A DNA stretch of 7,856 nt from an uncultured Planctomycetaceae bacterium (GTDB lineage Bacteria; Planctomycetota; Planctomycetia; Pirellulales; Lacipirellulaceae). The DNA lies in NCBI GenBank assembly GCA_937860165.1, contig CALMBE010000676.1:1-7856 (forward strand), given 5' to 3'. The first letter of the stretch is position 1. The number at the start of each line of letters is the position of its first letter. Positions 1 to 7,376 of the stretch are shown in pieces. The translations under genes and the position numbers were made by a program. A model generated the notes under the pieces. The model was not told the origin of the DNA. It saw nothing but the letters and a program-made list of their open reading frames with translations, and made no database searches.

Positions 1-1254
1 TAATCGAGCAGGTAGTTTGAGGGGTTGCTCGGGGTCTTTCACCTGAGTGGTGCGATCCAGGAGCTCGAAGACACGTTCGCTGGCTGCGGTGCCTCGCTGC
101 AGAAAATTCAGCACACTGGAAATCCTGCGGAACGGTTCGATGATGCCAACCAGCATGGCATAGAAAGCGGTGAGCCAACCGTGGGACAAGGGGTGCTCGC
201 TAATTTGCAATCCAAAAATGTGTGTCTGCTGGTTGAGAACCAGATACCCTCCGACCGCCACGACACCGATGATAATCGCTAGCCCAATCGCTTCCGTGAG
301 TGGGCTGATAAGCGAATCATAGAACGCGATTCTCATCGAGCGGCGATAATACTGGCGCGAAATCCGATGAAACCGACTGCGCTCGTGGGATTCCATTGTG
401 AACGCCTTAACCACCTTGATGCCGTCGAAGGTTTCTTCTAAGTGGTCGTAAACGGTGGAGAGCTCGCGTAATGCCCGAGTATTGGCGCGCTTGAGTGATT
501 TACTCAACCAATGGATGGCATAGGCCGCCGGGGGAGCGGCGATCGCGGTAATCAGCAAGAGTTGCCAACTGATGTATGCAGCCCCCACTAGGCAGGCGAG
601 CATCTTCAAGGGTTCGCAGATCGCCATGCCGAAGAGGACCTGCATTGCCGACCCGAGCCATTCCATGTCCGCCGTGAAGCGTGTCATCAAATCGCCATTG
701 GTGGTCTGACGAAGCGTCCCCAGATCGAGTTGCATGGTGCGCCGATAGAATTCCTTGCGGAGCTCGAGCACGGTGAGATTGCCCAGTTTGGCGACCAGCA
801 AGCTATTGATGATTCGCAAGATGCCTTTAAGGATCGTACTGCCGACCAAGATCAGGCAGATAAACATCAGGGTGCCAAAGGGAGTCTCGGGGAGTTGTTT
901 ATCGACAATTGGTTGGGCCCAGAGGAGACTCTCGCGCAAGCGGACTTGGCCAGACTTTTCGCCATGGAGTGTCGTCAGTAACTTCTTGTCAGGACCTGCG
1001 GCTGTTTTCTCGGAGGCCTCTTGAGTCTGAATGATTTGGGTATCGAGTTCCGCGATGCGCGTGTCGGCAGTGACGATCCATTCTGCCAGCAGGTCGGGCA
1101 TCGACTTGCCATGCATCACTCCATCGACGACCGGCATTAACACCGAGAAATTAGCGGCCCACAAGACGGCAATTCCCAGCGAAGTGACGAGCGTCACGGC
1201 AACCGTAAAACGGTGCCTCAGGGAGATTCGGGCAACGCGCGCAATACTCGACAT
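1..1254 (-). CDS. ABC exporter (MsbA-like), N-terminal transmembrane half, cut by window edge
   Basis: An inner-membrane ABC exporter subunit with the transmembrane domain fused N-terminal to an ATPase; this type moves lipids, drugs or peptides outward as a dimer. Seen: 418 codons without a stop. Hydrophobic segments lie near residues 15-42, 124-150, 206-230, 230-247, 318-340 and 358-377, fitting six helices. Exporter hallmarks are NGDLMTRFTADME (186-198), TRALRELSTVYDHLEETFDGIKVV split across 259-282, KAFTMESHERSRF (283-295), and EPFRRISSVLNFLQRG before ASERVFELLD near 373-399, which leads to the ATPase. The Walker and signature motifs would lie left of position 1 and are not visible. The ATG at 1254 is the first possible start: an in-frame TGA sits two codons upstream, and AAGGA lies 6 nt before the ATG. 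Odd: about 80 polar residues (43-122) between TM1 and TM2, longer than is usual. Family call is firm; substrate is unknown. Confidence 0.93.
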   Translation of the reverse strand, partial: MSSIARVARISLRHRFTVAVTLVTSLGIAVLWAANFSVLMPVVDGVMHGKSMPDLLAEWIVTADTRIAELDTQIIQTQEASEKTAAGPDKKLLTTLHGEKSGQVRLRESLLWAQPIVDKQLPETPFGTLMFICLILVGSTILKGILRIINSLLVAKLGNLTVLELRKEFYRRTMQLDLGTLRQTTNGDLMTRFTADMEWLGSAMQVLFGMAICEPLKMLACLVGAAYISWQLLLITAIAAPPAAYAIHWLSKSLKRANTRALRELSTVYDHLEETFDGIKVVKAFTMESHERSRFHRISRQYYRRSMRIAFYDSLISPLTEAIGLAIIIGVVAVGGYLVLNQQTHIFGLQISEHPLSHGWLTAFYAMLVGIIEPFRRISSVLNFLQRGTAASERVFELLDRTTQVKDPEQPLKLPARL

Positions 1255-1299
1255 GGATCATCCTTGACCAATTTACCGGCACAGCGGAGAGAGAGCGGT

Positions 1300-1328
1300 G
1301 TTCTAGCAGATTCTTCGGAAGGCTCCAA
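1300..1328 (-). promoter_or_regulatory. possible sigma70-type promoter for the ABC exporter gene
   Basis: Read on the minus strand, TTGGAG (1328-1323) is followed after 17 nt by TAGAAC (1305-1300). This gives 3/6 and 4/6 matches to the housekeeping consensus with ideal spacing. It lies 46 nt before the exporter ATG, which is a normal leader length. The match is modest and could be chance. Confidence 0.3.
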
Positions 1329-1338
1329 GATCGTCCGG

Positions 1339-1464
1339 CTAGCACCCGGGCCAATCAGTTTTTCAAATTGTCATGGGGATCACGCCGATCTCGGGCAAGC
1401 TCTGCGCGGGAATGACAGCTAAGCCAAACCGAAAACTGATCGGCCCTGGGTTAGTAGCCCAGGG
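1339..1464. repeat. long imperfect inverted repeat with an overlapping competing hairpin
   Basis: Left arm 1348-1362 (GGGCCAATCAGTTTT) is the reverse complement of 1432-1446 (AAAACTGATCGGCCC) with one mismatch. ACCC at 1344-1347 continues the pairing with GGGT at 1448-1451 if T1447 bulges. Inside, 1368-1374 (TTGTCAT) pairs with 1412-1418 (ATGACAG), including one wobble. The right arm also belongs to a separate perfect hairpin: CCCTGGG (1444-1450), a 7-nt loop, then CCCAGGG (1458-1464), flanked by GATC on both sides. The two folds use the same bases and exclude each other. No T-run follows on either strand, so it is not a standard terminator. It could be a structured RNA, a cruciform or regulator site, or a decayed small mobile repeat; no target-site duplication was seen. 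Confidence 0.6.
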
Positions 1465-1678
1465 GATCGCCTCCAGTCGCCGTGCTAGCATCTCCAAGTG
1501 AGCCCTGCCGATTTGTTGGATTTTGACGATTCTTCCGTCGATACCAATTTTACGAAGATTGCTCATCACGGTGCGCCCTGCGCGTGCCACCCGCTACGAC
1601 GTCGAGGATTGGCTTGCCGTCGCAATCAATAACTACAAATTACGAGCGACTTCGCATCTGCTTTCAGGGGGAAATCTA

Positions 1679-2344
1679 ATGAGACAAATCTTGCTTCTCG
1701 TTGCCGTGGTCTCCATGGTAACTACCGGCTGTACCAGTGGCCGGATGATGGGACGTGGTTGCGGCGGGCAGGCGTGTGGTGTCACCACTTCGCAGCGCGC
1801 CCCGCGGCCAGCGATGATGCGACCCTTCAGTTGTTTTACAAAGCAGTGTTCACACGATTGCGACGCATCTTGCGGCTGCGATCCGGCTTGCGGCTGCGAT
1901 GCTTCCTGCGGTTGTGATCCGGCTTGTGGTTGCGATGCTTCCTGCGGCTGCGACCCGGCCTGCGGTTGCGATACCTGCGCGGATCCCTGCTGTAGTGCTA
2001 GTTGCTGCGAAGGTTGCTGCTCCGACATGGGTGATTGTGCCAATGGTTGCTTTGGTGCGGATGGGTGCAGCGACGGAACCTGCCGGATGGATCGAGGTGG
2101 CATGGGTGCAGGAGGACAGGGTTCGGGCTGCCGATTCTGCGGTGGAGCAGGTTGCAATAACTGCCGCGGCGGAGGGTTTGCCGGTGCCATCGCCAGTGGC
2201 TTGTGTCCACACGCCGGGGGATATCCCGAGACGCCGAATTTCAATCCCGGCCCACCAACTGGCCAAACAGCTTACCCCTACTATACGGTCCGCGGCCCAC
2301 GAGACTTCTTGAGGGACAAGCCACCTACAATCGGGCCCTATTGA
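1679..2344 (+). CDS. cysteine-rich exported lipoprotein with CGCD tandem repeats
   Basis: A small exported protein, 221 residues, with 34 cysteines (about 15%). Seen: MRQILLLVAVVSMVTTGC is a lipoprotein signal peptide with a lipobox-like T-T-G-C, predicting lipidation at Cys18. Residues 62-97 are three identical 12-residue units, DASCGCDPACGC, followed by a degenerate Cys-pair stretch (100-135). CxxCGGxGCxxC at 151-162 resembles a zinc knuckle. The tail (199-221) is YPYYTVRGPRDFL and a Pro-rich end; I associate it with small exported planctomycete proteins, unverified. The frame is open upstream to 1523, but ATG 1679 is chosen because it begins the signal peptide and AGGGGG lies 7 nt before it. 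Function is unknown. Plausible roles are metal binding or a disulfide-linked envelope component. A terminator follows 55 nt after the stop, so it is probably monocistronic. Confidence 0.85.
   Translation: MRQILLLVAVVSMVTTGCTSGRMMGRGCGGQACGVTTSQRAPRPAMMRPFSCFTKQCSHDCDASCGCDPACGCDASCGCDPACGCDASCGCDPACGCDTCADPCCSASCCEGCCSDMGDCANGCFGADGCSDGTCRMDRGGMGAGGQGSGCRFCGGAGCNNCRGGGFAGAIASGLCPHAGGYPETPNFNPGPPTGQTAYPYYTVRGPRDFLRDKPPTIGPY
1862..1969 (+). repeat. three 36-bp in-frame tandem repeats
   Basis: Units at 1862-1897, 1898-1933 and 1934-1969 each encode DASCGCDPACGC. Each unit is itself two similar 18-bp halves (DASCGC and DPACGC). The units differ from one another at 5-7 positions, all third codon positions and all synonymous. 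A partial start of a fourth unit (Asp-Thr-Cys) follows at 1970. Confidence 0.95.
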
Positions 2345-2398
2345 ACTTACAGAAGTTCCAGCACACACTTCGTCGCGTGAAGGGATTCGCGCACGCTC

Positions 2399-2444
2399 AG
2401 CCAGTCACCTGCAGGGAGGCTCCGTCAGGTGGCTGGCTTTTTTT
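2399..2444 (+). terminator. Rho-independent terminator of the cysteine-rich lipoprotein gene
   Basis: AGCCAGTCACCTG (2399-2411) pairs with CAGGTGGCTGGCT (2426-2438) across all 13 positions, with one U-G wobble. The loop is 14 nt and contains a small GGA/TCC inner pairing. Seven T (2438-2444) follow directly. It starts 55 nt after the lipoprotein stop codon and should separate that gene from the TPR genes. Confidence 0.92.
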
Positions 2445-2662
2445 CTGCGCTCGCAGATTCCTAATCGTCAATCTGGAATCCTCTCTCGCGATCCTCCCGG
2501 CATGACCTGGGGTATTGGGCACCGCCTGAGCCGCGCAAGGCCTTGTCCGCGCATCCCCAAAAAGTGTCCACAAAATTGCCCAATTTCCTACGATTCCTCC
2601 GAGAGTCCTAGGGAACAGGGTAAGTGTAGGGAATAAAGAGTTCGGGCTACGAAATCTCATCG

Positions 2663-2690
2663 TTGACAGCCTGCCCCCTAGGGATAGGAT
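2663..2690 (+). promoter_or_regulatory. probable sigma70-type promoter upstream of the TPR gene
   Basis: TTGACA (2663-2668) is a perfect -35 match. After 16 nt comes TAGGAT (2685-2690), which matches the -10 consensus at 4/6. Transcription would start near 2697 and give an untranslated leader of about 325 nt carrying the paired hairpins. No better promoter was seen closer to the TPR start. Confidence 0.5.
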
Positions 2691-2835
2691 GAAGTCTGAA
2701 AATTGTCGTAACCACCCGCGAGATATCGGGTTGCTGCGGTTGGTTTGAGATCCAGACGGCTATTGCCGCTAACCTCGACGAACCGCCAGGCTTCGACAAG
2801 CAGGCTGTGCCCGGCTGGCTTTGCCCAGGTAGGGT

Positions 2836-2920
2836 CCCTCGGCGATTTCCCCAAGGTGAAACACCCGAGGGCTTTCCGGACGAGCGGTCTCGGTGACAGT
2901 TTTCGCAAGGTCAAGACCGC
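2836..2920 (+). repeat. two consecutive similar hairpins in the TPR gene leader
   Basis: Hairpin A: CCCTCGG (2836-2842) pairs perfectly with CCGAGGG (2865-2871) around a 22-nt loop; inside, TTTC and GAAA can pair further. Hairpin B: GCGGTCT (2884-2890) pairs perfectly with AGACCGC (2914-2920) around a 23-nt loop; inside, TGAC and GTCA also pair. The two share CTCGG, a T-rich stretch and CAAGGT in the same order, so they look like diverged copies of one unit about 50 bp apart. No known riboswitch family was recognised. There is no T-run, so they are not ordinary terminators. Confidence 0.55.
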
Positions 2921-3021
2921 GGTATTTTGGAACCCCAAAAATTGGTGGCTCCGCGATCCGTGGGACAACCCGCTGAGTACATTTCGTTTGAACTTAGAAC
3001 ACTGAGTGATTGTAGGCATCT

Positions 3022-6000
3022 ATGCAAAGGTATCGCGTCAACTACCGCTTGCTGGCGAGTTTGTTTCTGGCAAGTTTTGTCACTTTGATTGCTGGCTATT
3101 TCCTCTGGCGCTGGCAGGTCAATCGCAAGGCAACTTGGTTTCGAGAAGGTTCGCAAGTAGCCATCAAGGAGGGTAAGACTCAGGAGGCTTTTGATCTGCT
3201 GCTGAAGTACGTTCAGTTTCGTAGTGATGAAACAGAACCACGCGTGGAGCTCGCCAATATCGGCCTCGATATCTTGAAGGATTCCACTTCCAAGCTGGAA
3301 CAACAACAGGCCGCCTATGGAGTCTTGACTGAAACCGTGCGTCGCACGGGCGATCCTAAGTTGCGCCTCGAATTGACCAAGTTGATTCTGCCATCGCGGC
3401 CCCAAGACGCCTTGGGGCACCTCGAAGAATTGCTCAGCGATCAGCCCGACAATTCGGAATTACTTTCGATGCAGGCGCAAGCGACGTACAAAGTCAAAGG
3501 GAGCAAACCCGCGATCGACTTGTGCAATCGGTTGGTTGGGCTTGACGTCAAAACGGATAAATTTGATTCGGCGAAGGCGACCGCCAAGGATCGCCCGGAA
3601 GTTTACATGCTGTTGGCCAGCTTGGTGCTCGAGCGCGACAAGAACGAGAACCTCGCGCGACGTGTAATCGATCAGATGGTGGTGGAGAATCCCAAGTCCG
3701 CGGACGCGTTTTTGACCCGTTCCGTTTTTTTGCGGACGACCGATGACAAGGAAGAATCGCTTGTAGCGCTGGCCAAGGCCTATGAACTCGATCCAGAGAA
3801 CGTCGAGGTCTTGCAGCAAAAAGGTTCAATCGCCCTGGAAGATAAAAACTTTGCCGAGGCTGAGAAAATCTTTTCTTCCGCGATCGACAAGCATCCCGAC
3901 AGGGCGAACTTGTACGAGATGCTTGCCCGCACTTTCACGCAGCAAGAAAAGTATGATGAGGCATTGGCAACGCTCGACCTGGGCTCGGCCAAGATGGGTG
4001 CCAATCAGGAATTTGTGTTTGCTCCCTCGAAGCTTGACATTCTCTTGCAGACAAAGGACTTCGCGGGAGTGGAGAAAGTTCTCGCCAAGCTCTTGAAATC
4101 GAAAAATCCGCGATTGGAACCATTCGCTGCATTCACTCGGGCCCGGATATTGTGGCAGCAGCAAAAGTGGACTGAAGCGGCTAAGGCGTTGGAAGCTGTG
4201 CGTCCGACGCTGCTGGATTTCCCGCAACAACAGGCCATGGCGGGTGCGCTGCTAGCTACGTGTTACGAAAAACAAGGAAAACCAGACCTGGCGATTCAAG
4301 CTTATGAAGAACTGTTGGCCAAAGCGCCAAACTTTGAACCCGCGATTCGCGCTTTGGCAGCACTTCGCAAACAGTATCGGCCGGGAGAGCAGGACGCGAC
4401 CGTTAATTTTGAGCAGGCTATCGAAGCAATGGCTGCTAAGCCAGTGGCCGAACAGGATTGGGGGCTAATCGATGCGATGGTAGAGAAAGTCGCCACCGAG
4501 GGTGGCCTGAGCGCTGCCCGCCACAAGATACTTCAAGCCAACGTCATGATGCGGAGAGACAAATTTGCCGAAGCAGAGGTCTTGATACGCGAGGCAAGTG
4601 CTTTAGACAAGGATGACATCAACGTACGCTACGCAGCAATTGCTTTTCTGCTCTCCAATCCTGAGAAGGGGGCCGACGACGCAATGGCCCTGCTGGACAA
4701 ACTTGTCGAGCGATTCGGCGATAGTGCCCGTGCCCGAATTACCCGTGCCACGATTCTGAGGGTAAGTAAGGATGAGAACCTAGAAGCTCGCCTCCCCGAA
4801 TTGGCACAGGATATCGATCAGTGGTCCAAGGAAGAGCAGGTCCAAGTGCTGGCCAGCATTGCCACTCAGTTCGAACAACTTCGCAAAAATGACGAGGCGC
4901 GAACTTACTGGAAGCAGGCCATCGAGTTGATTCCAGACAGCTTGCCGATCCGGACGCACTTGTTCGAACTGGCTTTTGGTGAACAGAACATCGACGAGAT
5001 GCACGCAGCCGAAAAACTGATTCTGGATTTGGTTGGCGATGTGAATGATGGGAACTTAGTCCTCTGCGCCGTTCGACGTACGATGCTGGAATATGCCCAG
5101 CAGAAGGTACCGCGTGAGGAGCTCGTCAGGATGCGTGGGAAGTTAGACGAGCTGCTTAAGGATCGCCCTCAATGGCACGAAGCCCACATCCTGTACGGCC
5201 AAGTACTTTTGGTTTTACAGGAAGACACGTCAATAGCCATGGAGCATTTGGAGGAGGCACTGAAATATGGGCCCGCCAATATTAATGCCTTGGCATTGCA
5301 CGTGAAGCTACTCGGTCAAAGCGGTAATCTTGTCGAAGCTCGCAAAAAGCTCGATTTGCTCCCCGAGGCGGTCCGCCAGCAAGTGCTGGGGAGGGCCGAG
5401 GCCGAGATTCTGATTCAGACAGGAGAATTAGAAGCGGGCCATGAAGCAGCCAAGAAGTTGGCGGAACTTGAGTCCACAAATGCCACCACGCAAATTTGGT
5501 TCTCCCGAATCGCGAGCCAGACGGAACACCTTGATGCGGCAGCCGAGGCGATGGAACGAGCCTCGCTGTTGACCCCGACCGATGCTGACATGTGGCTACA
5601 ATTGATTGGGACCTATGCCCAGCTTAAGGATATCGGCCAGATAGAAGACTCTCTCCGTCGGGCAATGCTTTCCATCGAAGGGGACTCTCTGACCCTGATG
5701 ACTGCCAAGAAGTACGAACTGACTGGGGATTGGCAGGCAGCCGAGAAGATCTATCAAGCGGCGTTTGGACTCCGGATGGACGTGGCGGATGTCTCGCGTC
5801 GAATGGCGGAATTTTATTTACTTTGGGCGCGGGCCGGCAAGGTGCCTGCCAGTCGAGTTCATCCTTATCTCAATCAGATTCTCCGCCAAGTGAATGAGGG
5901 CACCCTACCCATCTCGGACCCCAATGCGATGTGGGCCCGCGAGCAGGCGGTGCAATTACTGGTTTCCACGGGGGACTTCCAAGACTTCTTAAAGGCAGAA

Positions 6001-7287
6001 AAACTCTTGCGGAATTCCCGAGAGAGCAAAGATTTGTCGCCTGCGGAACTAGCCCTGTTGGCCCAAATACTCTCCGTTCGGCCGGAGCCCGAGTTCCAAC
6101 TCAAAGCAATCTCGATTCTCTCGGATATGGATCGCGCGGGCACAATCAGCAAACCAGGTGTGATGGCTCTGGCGCGCTTGCTCAGTAAATCGGATAACTG
6201 GGAGCGCGGCAAAGAGCTCATGGTTAACGCGATTACCAAGTACGGCGATGACGAGGAAGTCTTAGCATCGTTCGTCGAGCTATTGATCGAGCAAGGCGAA
6301 TTCGCCACCGCTGCCAACCGTCTCGAGAAACTTCGCGACATCAATCCCAAGAACAGCCAATATCTGCCTCTGACCATTAAGCTGGTTGCTGAAAAAGGGG
6401 ATCAGTCGGGACTTCAAAAAATTCTCGAGCGCATGCTTCCGAATCTCGCTGGTGCGCTCAGTGAACAGCAACTTGCTGCTGTGTTGAATGTCGCTCGATT
6501 GGCCGCGCAAAACTCGCAGCATGATCTCGCAAATAAGCTGTATCCTTATTATGTACAGCGCGACTCTTCGGCAGGTTTGGAGTATTGTCAGTATCTGGCG
6601 ATGAACGGCGATGTCGAAAAGGCAATGTCGATTATGAAACAGGTATTTCCCACGAAGATGGACGACGTGCTGCAAATCGCCGCCTCCATGCTCCGGTCGC
6701 GGCGCCCGGAATTTGGCGACAAGTACGATGCCGAAATCGACGAAATGGCCGCAGCCGCGCATCGCGACGATCCTGATTCGATTCGACGCATGCTCATTCA
6801 AGCTGAAATTCGGGAACTCGAAGGCAAATATGCGGAAGCCATCGAAAATTACGATGCCGTTCTTAAGCGGGATGACTTGCCTCGCATGATGCGTGCAGCC
6901 GCTATGAATAATCTGGGATATATCCTCATTTTGAATAACGAACGAATGGAGGAATCCGAGGAGCTAATTAACAAAGCACTCGAGATCTATGGGCCTGTGG
7001 AAGATATCCTCGATACGCGTGCTTTGGTGCGGATTGCCCGGAAGCACTATGATGAGGCGGTCGCTGACCTGACTCTGGCGACCTCGTTGAGCCGCGATCC
7101 GGTCAAGTTTTATCACCTGGCAGTTGCTAATTTGCTTGCCGGCAATAATCAGGCTTGCATTAAGGCCTGGGATCGAGCCCAAGAACTCGATTTCATCCAA
7201 GAGAAACTACCATTCCAGGAGCAGTCCGAGTTTGAGCAGAATAAAGCCAAAATCGAGAGTTTGCGAGGCCTTGGTGATAAGACCTGA
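3022..7287 (+). CDS. membrane-anchored giant TPR-repeat protein (1421 residues)
   Basis: A helical-repeat scaffold, presumably binding other proteins at the membrane; no catalytic domain is visible. Seen: a basic start (MQRYRVNYR), then one hydrophobic helix at about 10-31, then TPR-like helix pairs almost to the end. The clearest are near 193-322, 412-448, 512-544, 617-652, 714-785, 794-940, 1054-1128 and 1254-1370. Typical TPR spacing is seen in EDKNFAEAEKIFSSAIDKHP and EKQGKPDLAIQAYEELLAKA. The last part (AMNNLGYILIL at 1294-1304, then DTRALVRIARKHYDEAVADL) resembles the C-terminal repeats of bacterial TPR proteins such as the PEP-CTERM-associated TPR family, though no exosortase genes are seen here. 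Positive charge on both sides of the helix leaves topology uncertain; most likely the TPR part is periplasmic. An in-frame TAG at 3013-3015 makes ATG 3022 the first start; the ribosome site is weak. No frameshift was seen. Confidence 0.92.
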   Translation: MQRYRVNYRLLASLFLASFVTLIAGYFLWRWQVNRKATWFREGSQVAIKEGKTQEAFDLLLKYVQFRSDETEPRVELANIGLDILKDSTSKLEQQQAAYGVLTETVRRTGDPKLRLELTKLILPSRPQDALGHLEELLSDQPDNSELLSMQAQATYKVKGSKPAIDLCNRLVGLDVKTDKFDSAKATAKDRPEVYMLLASLVLERDKNENLARRVIDQMVVENPKSADAFLTRSVFLRTTDDKEESLVALAKAYELDPENVEVLQQKGSIALEDKNFAEAEKIFSSAIDKHPDRANLYEMLARTFTQQEKYDEALATLDLGSAKMGANQEFVFAPSKLDILLQTKDFAGVEKVLAKLLKSKNPRLEPFAAFTRARILWQQQKWTEAAKALEAVRPTLLDFPQQQAMAGALLATCYEKQGKPDLAIQAYEELLAKAPNFEPAIRALAALRKQYRPGEQDATVNFEQAIEAMAAKPVAEQDWGLIDAMVEKVATEGGLSAARHKILQANVMMRRDKFAEAEVLIREASALDKDDINVRYAAIAFLLSNPEKGADDAMALLDKLVERFGDSARARITRATILRVSKDENLEARLPELAQDIDQWSKEEQVQVLASIATQFEQLRKNDEARTYWKQAIELIPDSLPIRTHLFELAFGEQNIDEMHAAEKLILDLVGDVNDGNLVLCAVRRTMLEYAQQKVPREELVRMRGKLDELLKDRPQWHEAHILYGQVLLVLQEDTSIAMEHLEEALKYGPANINALALHVKLLGQSGNLVEARKKLDLLPEAVRQQVLGRAEAEILIQTGELEAGHEAAKKLAELESTNATTQIWFSRIASQTEHLDAAAEAMERASLLTPTDADMWLQLIGTYAQLKDIGQIEDSLRRAMLSIEGDSLTLMTAKKYELTGDWQAAEKIYQAAFGLRMDVADVSRRMAEFYLLWARAGKVPASRVHPYLNQILRQVNEGTLPISDPNAMWAREQAVQLLVSTGDFQDFLKAEKLLRNSRESKDLSPAELALLAQILSVRPEPEFQLKAISILSDMDRAGTISKPGVMALARLLSKSDNWERGKELMVNAITKYGDDEEVLASFVELLIEQGEFATAANRLEKLRDINPKNSQYLPLTIKLVAEKGDQSGLQKILERMLPNLAGALSEQQLAAVLNVARLAAQNSQHDLANKLYPYYVQRDSSAGLEYCQYLAMNGDVEKAMSIMKQVFPTKMDDVLQIAASMLRSRRPEFGDKYDAEIDEMAAAAHRDDPDSIRRMLIQAEIRELEGKYAEAIENYDAVLKRDDLPRMMRAAAMNNLGYILILNNERMEESEELINKALEIYGPVEDILDTRALVRIARKHYDEAVADLTLATSLSRDPVKFYHLAVANLLAGNNQACIKAWDRAQELDFIQEKLPFQEQSEFEQNKAKIESLRGLGDKT

Positions 7288-7301
7288 CAGGGGGGCGCGA
7301 C

Positions 7302-7329
7302 GCGATCAATCGCTAGGTTTCCGCGGAAA
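7302..7329. repeat. two short palindromes after the TPR gene
   Basis: GCGAT-CA-ATCGC spans 7302-7313, and the perfect 12-bp palindrome TTTCCGCGGAAA spans 7318-7329. They begin 15 nt after the TPR stop codon. No T-run follows, so they do not form a classical intrinsic terminator; the 12-bp palindrome could be a protein-binding site or chance. Confidence 0.45.
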
Positions 7330-7376
7330 GATCGTTACTACCGGCAAAATCTCGGCGTGAGATCTGAAATCGCCGC

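Larger units (their letters stand above)
1255..1678. other. divergent intergenic region
   Basis: This 424-bp gap separates the minus-strand exporter from the plus-strand lipoprotein. It contains the candidate exporter promoter and the inverted-repeat structure listed separately. I found no convincing -35/-10 pair for the lipoprotein: a TTGACG at about 1532 has no good partner. The region has open frames on both strands, the most protein-like being minus-strand 1566-1363 (67 codons), but there is no ribosome-binding site and it overlaps the inverted repeat. No tRNA-like or other recognisable RNA was seen. Confidence 0.6.
2445..3021. other. long intergenic region upstream of the large TPR gene
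   Basis: These 577 bp contain no convincing gene. Visible elements are a short inverted repeat (ATTGGGCA at 2514-2521, TGCCCAAT at 2577-2584), a promoter-like pair at 2663-2690, a small CCCG/CGGG hairpin at 2715-2730, and two consecutive hairpins at 2836-2920. The open frame at 2745-3005 starts only with TTG, lacks a ribosome-binding site and its repeat-like amino-acid pattern comes from the duplicated hairpins, so I treat it as non-coding. The stretch from about 2700 to 2960 looks like repetitive intergenic DNA or a structured leader. Confidence 0.6.

Noticed and set aside
1862..1969. CRISPR-like short regular repeats
   Set aside because: Units are contiguous with no spacers and are in-frame coding repeats.
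1633..2244. 203-codon minus-strand frame rich in Ser-Gln-Pro repeats
   Set aside because: It is the antisense shadow of the cysteine repeats; the sense frame has a signal peptide, ribosome site and synonymous-only divergence, which the antisense frame cannot explain.
1899..2312. 137-codon plus-strand frame and the overlapping minus-strand Ala/Thr-rich frame
   Set aside because: Both are low-complexity shadows of the same cysteine-codon repeats with no start signals.
2397..2660. 87-codon minus-strand frame
   Set aside because: It runs through the Rho-independent terminator of the lipoprotein gene and has no start signals.
2745..3005. 86-codon plus-strand frame upstream of the TPR gene
   Set aside because: It starts with TTG without a ribosome site, and its internal LGD-x-KVK repetition is explained by the two related hairpins at DNA level.
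3460..6801. Several minus-strand frames of 65-173 codons inside the large TPR gene
   Set aside because: They are antisense shadows of an intact 1421-codon gene with continuous TPR pattern.
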